Part shown: positions 1 to 5,332 of the stretch, piece after piece
Numbering within the stretch: the first letter of the stretch is position 1
How the letters are laid out: each line of letters starts with the position of its first letter
Origin: Verrucomicrobiales bacterium
GTDB lineage: Bacteria; Verrucomicrobiota; Verrucomicrobiia; Limisphaerales; UBA1096
Assembly: GCA_011523195.1 (NCBI GenBank)
Contig: WTHH01000005.1
Location: forward strand, 1-7,151
Length of the DNA stretch: 7,151 nucleotides
Direction: 5' to 3'
The notes under the pieces: generated by a model
Database searches by the model: none
Seen by the model: only the letters and a program-made list of their open reading frames with translations
Told to the model about the DNA's origin: nothing
Program-made: the position numbers and the translations under genes

Positions 1-161
1 AGAAAAAAGCACCTGCCAAGAAAAAGGCGGTGAAGAAGAAGGCTGCCAAGAAAAAAGCACCTGCCAAGAAAAAGGCGGTGAAGAAGAAGGCTGCCAAGAA
101 AAAGGCAGCTCCCAAAAAGAAGGCTGCCAAAAAGAAGGCAACCCGCAAGAAGAAGAAATAA
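1..161 (+). CDS. Histone H1-like lysine/alanine-rich protein, C-terminal tail (5' end outside window)
   Basis: This is the end of a very basic open frame, read from base 3 to the TAA at 159-161. The 52 visible residues are almost only Lys, Ala, Pro and Val, arranged as KKKAPAKKKAVKKKAA-type units and ending in ATRKKKK. Such tails occur on bacterial histone-H1-like proteins (Hc1/Hc2, AlgP-like) and on some HU or other DNA-associated proteins. They bind DNA through charge and help to compact the nucleoid. The missing N-terminus could hold a folded domain (HU, for example), so the exact family cannot be fixed. Two perfect 48-bp repeat copies lie in the tail. A strong terminator follows 27 bp after the stop, so this gene ends its own transcript. 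The basic tail is certain; the nucleoid role is inferred from composition. Confidence 0.75.
   Translation, partial: KKAPAKKKAVKKKAAKKKAPAKKKAVKKKAAKKKAAPKKKAAKKKATRKKKK
2..97 (+). repeat. Two perfect tandem copies of a 48-bp unit in the histone-like tail
   Basis: Bases 2-49 and 50-97 are identical. The unit is an exact multiple of three and encodes 16 residues (KKKAPAKKKAVKKKAA). Degenerate continuations follow from 98 to about 150. Further copies may lie beyond the left edge. In-frame repeats like this expand and contract by slippage or recombination without breaking the reading frame. Confidence 0.9.
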
Positions 162-188
162 TCTTCTTTAAAGGTTTGAATGCGGTTT

Positions 189-228
189 GGAGGTTCTGCC
201 CCGTGCGGAACCTCCATCCTTCTTTTTT
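189..228 (+). terminator. Rho-independent terminator of the histone-like gene
   Basis: An 11-bp stem pairs 189-199 (GGAGGTTCTGC) with 205-215 (GCGGAACCTCC), with one T-G wobble and a five-base loop CCCGT. It is followed by a T-rich tract (TTCTTTTTT, 220-228). The position 27 bp after the stop codon and the strong stem make this a confident intrinsic terminator for plus-strand transcription. Confidence 0.88.
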
Positions 229-254
229 AGCCTGTTTTTTTGCATATTTATCCC

Positions 255-974
255 ATGGCCACGCTGGTTTTTGACATTGAGACTTCCGCGCTTGCCCTCG
301 ATACCTTCGACGATTCATCGCAGGAATACCTGATGCGGCCAGCGGCTAGACTGGCCACCGAAGAGGAGCAGGAGGCCAAGCGGGAGGAACTCATTCGGAT
401 GATGAATCTCTGGCCATTTACGGCCAGGGTGGTTTGTGTGGCAATGATCAACGCTGAGACGCTGCGCGGACAGGTGATTTTCATCGCCGACGATTTTGAG
501 TCAAACTCGCGAAACGTTGGCGGTGTGGAGTTCGTGCCGGTGATGGACGAGGAGGAGTTGATCGCGCAATTCTGGGAGGTAGCCAAGCACTACGACAAGG
601 TGGTGACGTTCAACGGTCGCCAGTTTGACATCCCGTTTCTTTACCTTCGATCCGCGCAACTCGATGTACCGATCTCAAAAAAGAACTGGCTTGGTTACCG
701 ATTTGCCACCGAGCCGCATTGCGACCTTGCAGAGCAGTTGACGTTTTACAATGTCAGCGGCAGGAACGGTGCCGCCCGGCGCTTCAATCTGGATTTCTAC
801 TGCCGTGTATTTGGAATTGAGTCACCGAAGTCACACGGAGTTACTGGGATGGACGTCAACCAGTTGATGAAGGAGGAAAAGTACGAAGCGATTGCCGAGT
901 ACTGTGTGCGCGATGTCTTCGCCACGGTGAAGCTGTACGACATCTGGAGGGAACGCCTCGAGGGGATCAAGTGA
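255..974 (+). CDS. Stand-alone DEDDy 3'-5' exonuclease, PolB-exonuclease-like
   Basis: A 239-residue RNase H-fold exonuclease that should remove nucleotides from the 3' end of DNA (or RNA) using two metal ions. The DEDD motifs are visible: motif I FDIETS at residues 6-11 (D7, E9), motif II FNGRQFDIP with D125, and motif III YCVRDVFAT with Y216 and D220. The Tyr four residues before the last Asp marks the DEDDy subclass, and the set resembles the predicted PolB-type exonuclease family (Pfam DNA_pol_B_exo2). No polymerase domain is attached. The ATG at 255 puts motif I at the usual distance from the N-terminus; an in-frame TTG at 240 would add only five residues. There is no Shine-Dalgarno sequence before the ATG. 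The AT-rich stretch CATATTTAT (243-251) lies immediately upstream, so a leaderless or very short-leader transcript is possible. The partner and biological substrate are unknown. Confidence 0.87.
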   Translation: MATLVFDIETSALALDTFDDSSQEYLMRPAARLATEEEQEAKREELIRMMNLWPFTARVVCVAMINAETLRGQVIFIADDFESNSRNVGGVEFVPVMDEEELIAQFWEVAKHYDKVVTFNGRQFDIPFLYLRSAQLDVPISKKNWLGYRFATEPHCDLAEQLTFYNVSGRNGAARRFNLDFYCRVFGIESPKSHGVTGMDVNQLMKEEKYEAIAEYCVRDVFATVKLYDIWRERLEGIK

Positions 975-994
975 TCGCTTGGCCAATCGGAGTA
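975..994. other. 20-bp spacer between convergent genes, carrying one copy of the iterated word
   Basis: The exonuclease stop (972-974) and the plsC stop (995-997 on the minus strand) face each other across 20 bp. More than half of the spacer is CGCTTGGCCAA (976-986), the repeat word found throughout the window. I see no hairpin and T-run that would serve as a bidirectional terminator. Confidence 0.7.
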
Positions 995-1630
995 TCAATC
1001 CTCAATCGGTTGCAGCTTCCTGATGGCCGTCATCGTCGATTCGGCGGCCTCCTGATAGATGCCCCGCAATTCCTGCCGCGAACAGGTCCTTGCCTTTTCC
1101 CGCAGCGGCTCGACGTCAAGCGGTTTGCCGAACTTAACAGACATCATTCTTGGCTTGGGTAGCGCTTGGTTTCGGTTGTAGGCGTTGTAGGTCCATACCC
1201 TCACCGGCACGACCGGGGCACGCGACTTGATGATCGTCAGGCCGATACCCCCCTGTGCCGGCAGCATTTCGCCGTCGAACGTCCGTGTGCCTTCAGGAAA
1301 AATGATGATGCTGTTATTTTGAAGCAGTCTCTCCAGGATGATCTTTAGACCTCTGGCTCCGCCTCCCTCTCGGTCGACCGGCACGGCATTCAAACCCCTG
1401 AAAAAAGGGCCTGAAAGCCAATGTGAAAAGATGTTTTCACGGGCTAGATAGTTGATCGGCCGGGGCAGGCTGCTGCCGATGAACGGCGGATCGAAGTAGC
1501 TCTCATGGTTGGCCGCGATAATGACCGGGCCGATAATGGGCACGCGCTCGGGGTTGTACACGCGACATCGAAACAGGTTTTTGAATATCCATCTCGATGA
1601 GGCCCAAGCCCACCAGTAGAGCGGGGTCAT
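995..1630 (-). CDS. plsC: 1-acyl-sn-glycerol-3-phosphate acyltransferase
   Basis: This 211-residue enzyme moves an acyl group to the sn-2 position of lysophosphatidate, giving phosphatidate at the inner face of the cytoplasmic membrane. The acyltransferase signatures are present and in order: NHESYFD at residues 41-47 (the catalytic NHx4D box), VPVDR at 83-87, FPEGTR at 111-116 (glycerol-phosphate binding) and VPVR at 141-144. The aromatic N-terminus (LYWWAWASSRWIF) probably contacts the membrane. It is the last gene of the tyrA-aroA-cmk-plsC unit. Its ATG overlaps the cmk stop in ATGA (1627-1630), and a good GGAGG sits seven bases upstream inside cmk, so its translation is probably coupled to cmk. 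The length is typical of short bacterial PlsC proteins. The substrate could also be an ornithine- or other lyso-lipid, because such paralogues share these motifs. Confidence 0.9.
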   Translation of the reverse strand: MTPLYWWAWASSRWIFKNLFRCRVYNPERVPIIGPVIIAANHESYFDPPFIGSSLPRPINYLARENIFSHWLSGPFFRGLNAVPVDREGGGARGLKIILERLLQNNSIIIFPEGTRTFDGEMLPAQGGIGLTIIKSRAPVVPVRVWTYNAYNRNQALPKPRMMSVKFGKPLDVEPLREKARTCSRQELRGIYQEAAESTMTAIRKLQPIED

Positions 1631-2277
1631 CCCGCGGCCTCCAGTTTTTCCTGAACCTCGCCGATGATCAACGCGCTGGTCTCCTCGGCGGTCATCTCGG
1701 AGTTGTTGATCACCTTCGCGCCGAGCGGGATCATGAGCGGGGCGGCGGCGCGTTGGCTGTCCTGCTTGTCGCGTTCGGCCAGATTTTCGTCCACCCCATC
1801 GGCAGCACGCCGCTTGGAGCGCTCGTCGAGCGAGGCGTCGAGGTAGAATTTGAAATCCGTGTCGGGAAATACATTCGAGCCGATGTCGCGTCCTTCCATC
1901 ACAAGGTCACCGAACTTAATGCATTCACGCTGCTTGGCTTTCATCCATTTGCGCACGGCAGGAACTGCCGCCACCACCGGCACAGCAGCACTCGTCTCGG
2001 CGGTGCGGATTTCCTTCTCGGGAAAATAGCCATCCACGTACAACCGAATATGGCCGTCGTCGTTTTTCAACTCCGTCTTCCATCGAAGACACAGCGACGC
2101 GATCGCCTTGGCATCTCCGAGATCGACATCTTTCTCGAGGCAGTGCCAGGCGAGGCTGCGGTACATCGCACCTGTGTCGACATACGCATAGCCCAACGCC
2201 TTAGCGACGCGTTTTGCGTTGGTGCTCTTCCCGCTGGCGCTCGTGCCGTCGAGGGCAATTACGATTGGCTCTCCCAT
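1627..2277 (-). CDS. cmk: Cytidylate (CMP/dCMP) kinase
   Basis: This 216-residue cytosolic kinase phosphorylates CMP and dCMP with ATP, supplying CDP/dCDP for nucleic acid and CDP-lipid synthesis. The P-loop DGTSASGKST lies at residues 10-19, followed by the nucleotide-binding VDTGAMYRS (about 33-41). GRDIGS at about 129-134 and YLDASLDERSKRR at about 145-157 are the usual NMP-binding and LID segments, and RDKQDSQRAAAPL matches the family's C-terminal block. The ATG at 2277 is preferred over the TTG directly before it at 2280; the two differ by one residue. The gap to the aroA stop is 6 bp, and the 3' end overlaps plsC by 4 bp. The order aroA-cmk is common in bacteria, where rpsA often follows; here plsC takes that place. 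No ribosome-binding site is obvious, so coupling to aroA is likely. Confidence 0.94.
   Translation of the reverse strand: MGEPIVIALDGTSASGKSTNAKRVAKALGYAYVDTGAMYRSLAWHCLEKDVDLGDAKAIASLCLRWKTELKNDDGHIRLYVDGYFPEKEIRTAETSAAVPVVAAVPAVRKWMKAKQRECIKFGDLVMEGRDIGSNVFPDTDFKFYLDASLDERSKRRAADGVDENLAERDKQDSQRAAAPLMIPLGAKVINNSEMTAEETSALIIGEVQEKLEAAG
1638..1642 (-). promoter_or_regulatory. Shine-Dalgarno site of plsC
   Basis: On the minus strand GGAGG is followed by seven bases (CCGCGGG) and then the ATG at 1630-1628. This is close to the ideal sequence and spacing. It stands out because most other starts in the window have no recognisable Shine-Dalgarno element. It lies within the last codons of cmk. Confidence 0.7.
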
Positions 2278-2283
2278 CAAATT

Positions 2284-3558
2284 TTAGTCTGCAAAAAGTT
2301 GTTCCGGTTTCAGTTCGTTCCCGTTCCCATCCCGCACCGTCGCGCCCAGTCCGAGCGGAACAGGGGCGGCCAGTTTTTGAAAAAACGTCGGGAAAGTCTT
2401 GCGAACACAGGCCGGATTCTTGATGCGAATCCCCGGCACTTTCAATCCAAGAGTGGCAAAGCACATCGCCATCCGGTGATCCTCGTACGTGTCCACCTCC
2501 GCACCGTGCAGTGCGCCTGGCTGCACGGTGAGCGTGTCTCCGGACTCATCAATCGCCGCGCCGCACTTGGCCAATTCGGTTCGCATCGCCACGACGCGTT
2601 CGCATTCCTGTACCCGCAGGCGGCCAAGCTCGGTGAATTCCGTCTGCCGCCTCGCCAAGGGCGCAATAGCGATGGCAGTCATGATGCTGTCACCAAGATT
2701 GTACTGCCGCGATGTGCTCGGCGGCAGTGGTAATCGACCGGGAAATGCCGTATCGATCTGCCAACCGGAGCTTGGCCAGCGGGCCACCTGTACCGGCAGA
2801 CTGCCGGCTTCAGACAAAATATACCCTGCCGCCCAAAAGTAACTCCCCCCGGAGGCATCCGGCTCGATGGCAAAGCTGCCGCCTTGGCTCGGGAACACAT
2901 CGATCAGGCTTGAGGTCATCGCCACGTAGGGCGAGGCGGCTCCCTGCTCACCATCAATTCCGACCTGCCATCGCCCGATCCCGGCACCGAGCAGCAGCGC
3001 CGAGGCGAATTGCGTACTCATCGCGATGTCCACCCGGCAACTCCCGCCGCTTGGCCCCTGACCGTGGATGGTCACCGGCAGCCTGTCGTTTTCTGAGTCG
3101 ATTCGATAACCCAGCTCCAGCAGCGCCTGCAGCAGGGCAGCCTGTGGGCGCTGGTGCATGCGTAACACGCCTGAGAGTCGGTAGACGCCCCGGCCAAGGC
3201 ATAGGAACGCTGTGAGAAACCGGGCTGCCGTGCCGGCGTTGCCAACGAACAACTCGAGAGGTTTTTCCTCCGTTCCGCCGCTTGGGATCGCTTGGCCAAG
3301 CCCGGCCACGCGGATCGTGCGGTTAGCCGCCTCACCGGGGTCAGGCTGCACCTCGATCGAGTAGCCCAGTTTTTGCAGCGCCTCGACCATCACCTGCGTG
3401 TCCTCGCTCCACAAGGCACCCTCAAGCGTCACCTCACCCTCGGCCAGAGCCGCGAGAATGAGGGCTCGATTGGTTATGCTCTTCGAGCCGGGAACCGTGA
3501 TCTCCACCTCGGGCGCAGCGCTCAGCGGGACAATCTCGATTAGATCGGGCAGCGACAT
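2284..3558 (-). CDS. aroA: 3-phosphoshikimate 1-carboxyvinyltransferase (EPSP synthase)
   Basis: Transfers the enolpyruvyl group of PEP to shikimate-3-phosphate, the sixth step of the chorismate pathway, in the cytosol. From the ATG at 3558 (424 residues), these family elements are visible: PGSKSITNRAL with K26, GNAGTAAR at 106-113, MHQRPQ with R137, STQFASALLLG from 181, NLGDSIMTA with D290, RVQECERV at 315-322 (E318, R321), DHRMAM at 360-365 and KTFPTFF with K387. The phosphoshikimate-contacting Lys of the usual VKExxR motif is replaced by Gln (Q317), and Phe follows the GNAGTAAR Arg where E. coli has Pro101. About 25 residues extend past the usual end. In-frame ATGs at 3570 and 3609 exist. 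The one at 3609 has a weak SD-like AAGGGTGG but adds 17 non-conserved residues and overlaps tyrA by 50 bp. The 3558 start leaves 1 nt after the tyrA stop and places PGSKS at the normal distance. Confidence 0.94.
   Translation of the reverse strand: MSLPDLIEIVPLSAAPEVEITVPGSKSITNRALILAALAEGEVTLEGALWSEDTQVMVEALQKLGYSIEVQPDPGEAANRTIRVAGLGQAIPSGGTEEKPLELFVGNAGTAARFLTAFLCLGRGVYRLSGVLRMHQRPQAALLQALLELGYRIDSENDRLPVTIHGQGPSGGSCRVDIAMSTQFASALLLGAGIGRWQVGIDGEQGAASPYVAMTSSLIDVFPSQGGSFAIEPDASGGSYFWAAGYILSEAGSLPVQVARWPSSGWQIDTAFPGRLPLPPSTSRQYNLGDSIMTAIAIAPLARRQTEFTELGRLRVQECERVVAMRTELAKCGAAIDESGDTLTVQPGALHGAEVDTYEDHRMAMCFATLGLKVPGIRIKNPACVRKTFPTFFQKLAAPVPLGLGATVRDGNGNELKPEQLFAD
3289..3301. repeat. Iterated palindrome GCTTGGCCAAGC (in aroA)
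   Basis: The 12-base perfect palindrome at 3290-3301 is preceded by C, so it contains CGCTTGGCC. Here it is read in the phase giving Leu-Gly-Gln-Ala, a different phase from the copies in tyrA and the sulfatase. Confidence 0.8.
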
Positions 3559-3559
3559 T

Positions 3560-4432
3560 TCAATCTGCATCCGGCGCACGCCAATCATCGCGCGCGCGCT
3601 TGGCCTCATCGAGCCACCCTTCGATCGCTTCGCTGGAATCCTCCGAGATCAGTTGTCGCAGCTGATCCAGTTCAGCGGCATACTCTTCGATCACCGCAAG
3701 GATGGCCTCGCGGTTGGATCGGACAATGTCGCGCCACATCACCGGCGAGCCGGAGGCCAGGCGGGACATGTCGCGAAAGCCAGTCGAGCAAAGTTGTTTT
3801 TGCAACTCACCATGGCTCGGGTCCAACACACGCCTGGCCAGCGCTGAAGCCAACAGGTGCGGGAGATGACTGCACCTCGCGACCAGTTGATCGTGATCGT
3901 CCGCCGACATCGCAACCGGCTCAGAGCCAAGATTTTTCCAAAATTCGTTAACCGAAATTAAAGCCTCGGCATCGGTGGCATCCGTCGGCGTGACCACGCA
4001 CACAGCGCCGTCAAATAGATCTGCCCGGGCAGCGCTTGGCCCGGCCTGAGCGCTTCCGGCCATCGGATGGCTCCCGACGAAGTGTGCCCCGGCATCGGCA
4101 ATCATCGGCGTCAGTTCATCCACCAACTGCCACTTGGTACTTCCCACATCGGTGACCACCGCCCCGTTTTTCAGGTGCGGCAGCCAGCGCTTGGCCAAGC
4201 CGGCCATGCTGGCCACCGGCGTGCAGAGGACAATCAGGTCTGCATCGGAAATTGCTTCCGCTTCGTCCAGCGTCACCTCGTCAGCCACGCCAAGTGCCTG
4301 GCATTCACTCACACTCTCCGGCCGCCGAACGAGGGCGGTCACGCGCTTGGCCAAGCCGTGCTCCTTCGCAGCAAGACCAAGCGAACCGCCAAGGAGCCCG
4401 GCTCCGACGATTGTCAGTTTGTCCAATGACAC
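3560..4432 (-). CDS. tyrA: Prephenate dehydrogenase
   Basis: Oxidative decarboxylation of prephenate to 4-hydroxyphenylpyruvate with NAD(P), for tyrosine synthesis; arogenate may be an alternative substrate. The 290-residue protein starts with a Rossmann motif, VGAGLLGGSLG (9-19). The catalytic half has TDVGSTK (94-100), GSHPMAG (120-126, with the catalytic-type His122), VARCSHLPHLL (184-194) and FRDMSRLASGSPVMWRDI (219-236). These are the standard blocks of the TyrA core. The chain stops after that helical core, so no ACT or chorismate-mutase domain is fused, and tyrosine feedback through an ACT domain is not expected. Translation probably starts at GTG 4432; TTG at 4426 is an alternative two codons in, and I see no Shine-Dalgarno. 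It is the first gene of the minus-strand operon, and aroA begins 1 nt after its stop. Four of the iterated GGCCAAGCG sites fall inside this gene. Confidence 0.92.
   Translation of the reverse strand: MSLDKLTIVGAGLLGGSLGLAAKEHGLAKRVTALVRRPESVSECQALGVADEVTLDEAEAISDADLIVLCTPVASMAGLAKRWLPHLKNGAVVTDVGSTKWQLVDELTPMIADAGAHFVGSHPMAGSAQAGPSAARADLFDGAVCVVTPTDATDAEALISVNEFWKNLGSEPVAMSADDHDQLVARCSHLPHLLASALARRVLDPSHGELQKQLCSTGFRDMSRLASGSPVMWRDIVRSNREAILAVIEEYAAELDQLRQLISEDSSEAIEGWLDEAKRARDDWRAPDAD
4188..4200. repeat. Iterated palindrome GCTTGGCCAAGC (in tyrA)
   Basis: The perfect palindrome lies at 4189-4200 within the longer word GCGCTTGGCCAAGC (4187-4200). It is read as Leu-Ala-Lys-Arg at TyrA residues 79-82. 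Confidence 0.8.
4344..4356. repeat. Iterated palindrome GCTTGGCCAAGC (second copy in tyrA)
   Basis: This perfect palindrome at 4345-4356 repeats the 4187-4200 word exactly (GCGCTTGGCCAAGC, 4343-4356) 156 bp away. It is read as Leu-Ala-Lys-Arg at TyrA residues 27-30. The flanking sequences are unrelated, so it is not a duplicated segment. Confidence 0.8.
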
Positions 4433-4585
4433 GCGCGCATTAAACCGGCGATGCCATACCGAGTCCAGCAGAGTCGGGAAAAGTCACAATTTCGCAGCAT
4501 AAAATTGACGGCGCATGGGTCGGGCTGATACACAACAAGCCCAGTTTACGTGCGCTTGGTTCGCAGCCGTAAATCCGACAACACC
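4433..4585. other. Divergent intergenic region between tyrA and pyrH
   Basis: These 153 bp separate the starts of two divergently transcribed units and should contain both promoters. On the plus strand there is one reasonable -35 candidate (TTGACG, 4505-4510). A short inverted repeat, GGGCT (4522-4526) and AGCCC (4538-4542), lies near the possible -10; it is too weak to call an operator. A partial copy of the iterated word, GCGCTTGG, lies at 4552-4559. I found no convincing -35/-10 pair for the tyrA direction and no riboswitch or leader-peptide structure. Confidence 0.6.
4505..4532 (+). promoter_or_regulatory. Candidate sigma-70-type promoter for pyrH
   Basis: TTGACG (4505-4510, five of six consensus bases) is followed after 16 bp by GATACA (4527-4532), a weak -10 match with only three consensus bases. 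The predicted transcript would have a leader of about 45 nt before the pyrH ATG. This rests on consensus matching only. Confidence 0.28.
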
Positions 4586-5332
4586 ATGCCTGCAAAAAAG
4601 AAATCGCCCGCCACCGCTAACCGCAAAAAAACGAAGTTCCGCCGTGTCCTGCTGAAGATCAGCGGGGAAGTGCTCGGCGGGGAAACCGGCGGCATCTGTC
4701 CCGAGTCTGTCCACGACGTCGCGGCGCAGGTGCGCGAGGTGGCAAAGCTCGGCGTGCAGATCGGCGTCGTAGTTGGGGGAGGGAATATTTTTCGCGGACT
4801 GCAGGGCAGCGAGAAAGGCATCGAGCGGGTGACCGGCGACCAGATGGGAATGCTCGCCACGGTGATCAATTCGATGGCGTTGCAGGATGCGCTGGAAAAA
4901 CAGGGCGTGCCGACCCGCGTCCAATCCGCCATCACCATGTCGCAGGTGGCCGAGCCTTTCATCCGCCGGCGGGCGGTGCGTCATCTCGAGAAAGGACGCG
5001 TGGTTATTTTCGGCGGTGGTACCGGTAACCCGTACTGCTCCACCGACACGGCCGCCGCCTTGCGTGCCAACGAGATCGCCGCCGAGGTCATTCTCAAAGC
5101 CACCAAGGTCGATGGAATTTACGACAGCGACCCAATGAAAAACCCGAAGGCCAAGCGCTTCACGAAAATCAGCTACCTCGATGCGCTGCAAAAACAACTG
5201 CGCGTGATGGACTCCACCGCTTTTTCGCTCTGCATGGACAACGTGATGCCAATCATCGTCTTCGACCTCTTCAAGAAGCACAACTTCCGCAAAGTCATCC
5301 TAGGCGGCAAAGTCGGTACGTTGGTGAGTTAA
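4586..5332 (+). CDS. pyrH: Uridylate (UMP) kinase with a lysine-rich N-terminal extension
   Basis: Bacterial UMP kinase of the amino-acid-kinase fold; it converts UMP to UDP with ATP and is normally a hexamer regulated by GTP and UTP. From the ATG at 4586 (248 residues) the visible blocks are LLKISGEVLGG (22-32, phosphate-binding Lys24), VVGGGNIFRG (62-71), DQMGMLATVINSMALQDAL (85-103), FGGGTGNPYCSTDTAAALRA (142-161), KVDGIYDSDP (174-183) and MDSTAFSLCMDN (208-219). All are standard for PyrH. Unusual is the first 20 residues, a basic tail (MPAKKKSPATANRKKTKFRR) before the core where many PyrH proteins have only a few. A GTG at 4550 would lengthen it by 12 more residues and is less likely. No Shine-Dalgarno is visible. 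The frequent rpsB-tsf-pyrH-frr context is absent. The stop overlaps the sulfatase stop head-on. Confidence 0.95.
   Translation: MPAKKKSPATANRKKTKFRRVLLKISGEVLGGETGGICPESVHDVAAQVREVAKLGVQIGVVVGGGNIFRGLQGSEKGIERVTGDQMGMLATVINSMALQDALEKQGVPTRVQSAITMSQVAEPFIRRRAVRHLEKGRVVIFGGGTGNPYCSTDTAAALRANEIAAEVILKATKVDGIYDSDPMKNPKAKRFTKISYLDALQKQLRVMDSTAFSLCMDNVMPIIVFDLFKKHNFRKVILGGKVGTLVS

Noticed and set aside
2..97. Tandem 48-bp repeats as a possible CRISPR or satellite element
   Set aside because: There are no unique spacers and the unit keeps a reading frame of 16 codons, so it is a coding repeat.
240..254. TTG start for the exonuclease
   Set aside because: It adds only five residues, follows directly on a T-run, and the ATG at 255 gives a normal N-terminus before motif I.
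1597..2733. 378-residue plus-strand open frame opposite cmk and aroA
   Set aside because: It lies entirely antisense to two genes with clear family motifs and has low-complexity Arg/His/Gly-rich composition. It is a by-product of high GC at third codon positions.
3590..3599. Alternating CG tract as a possible Z-DNA or regulatory site
   Set aside because: It is only about ten bases, encodes Lys-Arg-Ala-Arg at the end of TyrA, and is explained by codon choice plus the adjoining iterated word.
4186..4208. Inverted repeats around the tyrA palindrome as a transcription terminator or attenuator
   Set aside because: The palindrome has no loop and no T-run follows in either direction; identical copies elsewhere in gene interiors argue against termination.
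4550..4585. GTG start extending pyrH by 12 residues
   Set aside because: The extra residues are not part of the kinase fold and no ribosome-binding site precedes the GTG; the ATG at 4586 is simpler.
4484..5281. 265-residue minus-strand open frame opposite pyrH
   Set aside because: His- and Leu-rich sequence with no recognisable domain, fully antisense to an intact pyrH; a shadow frame.
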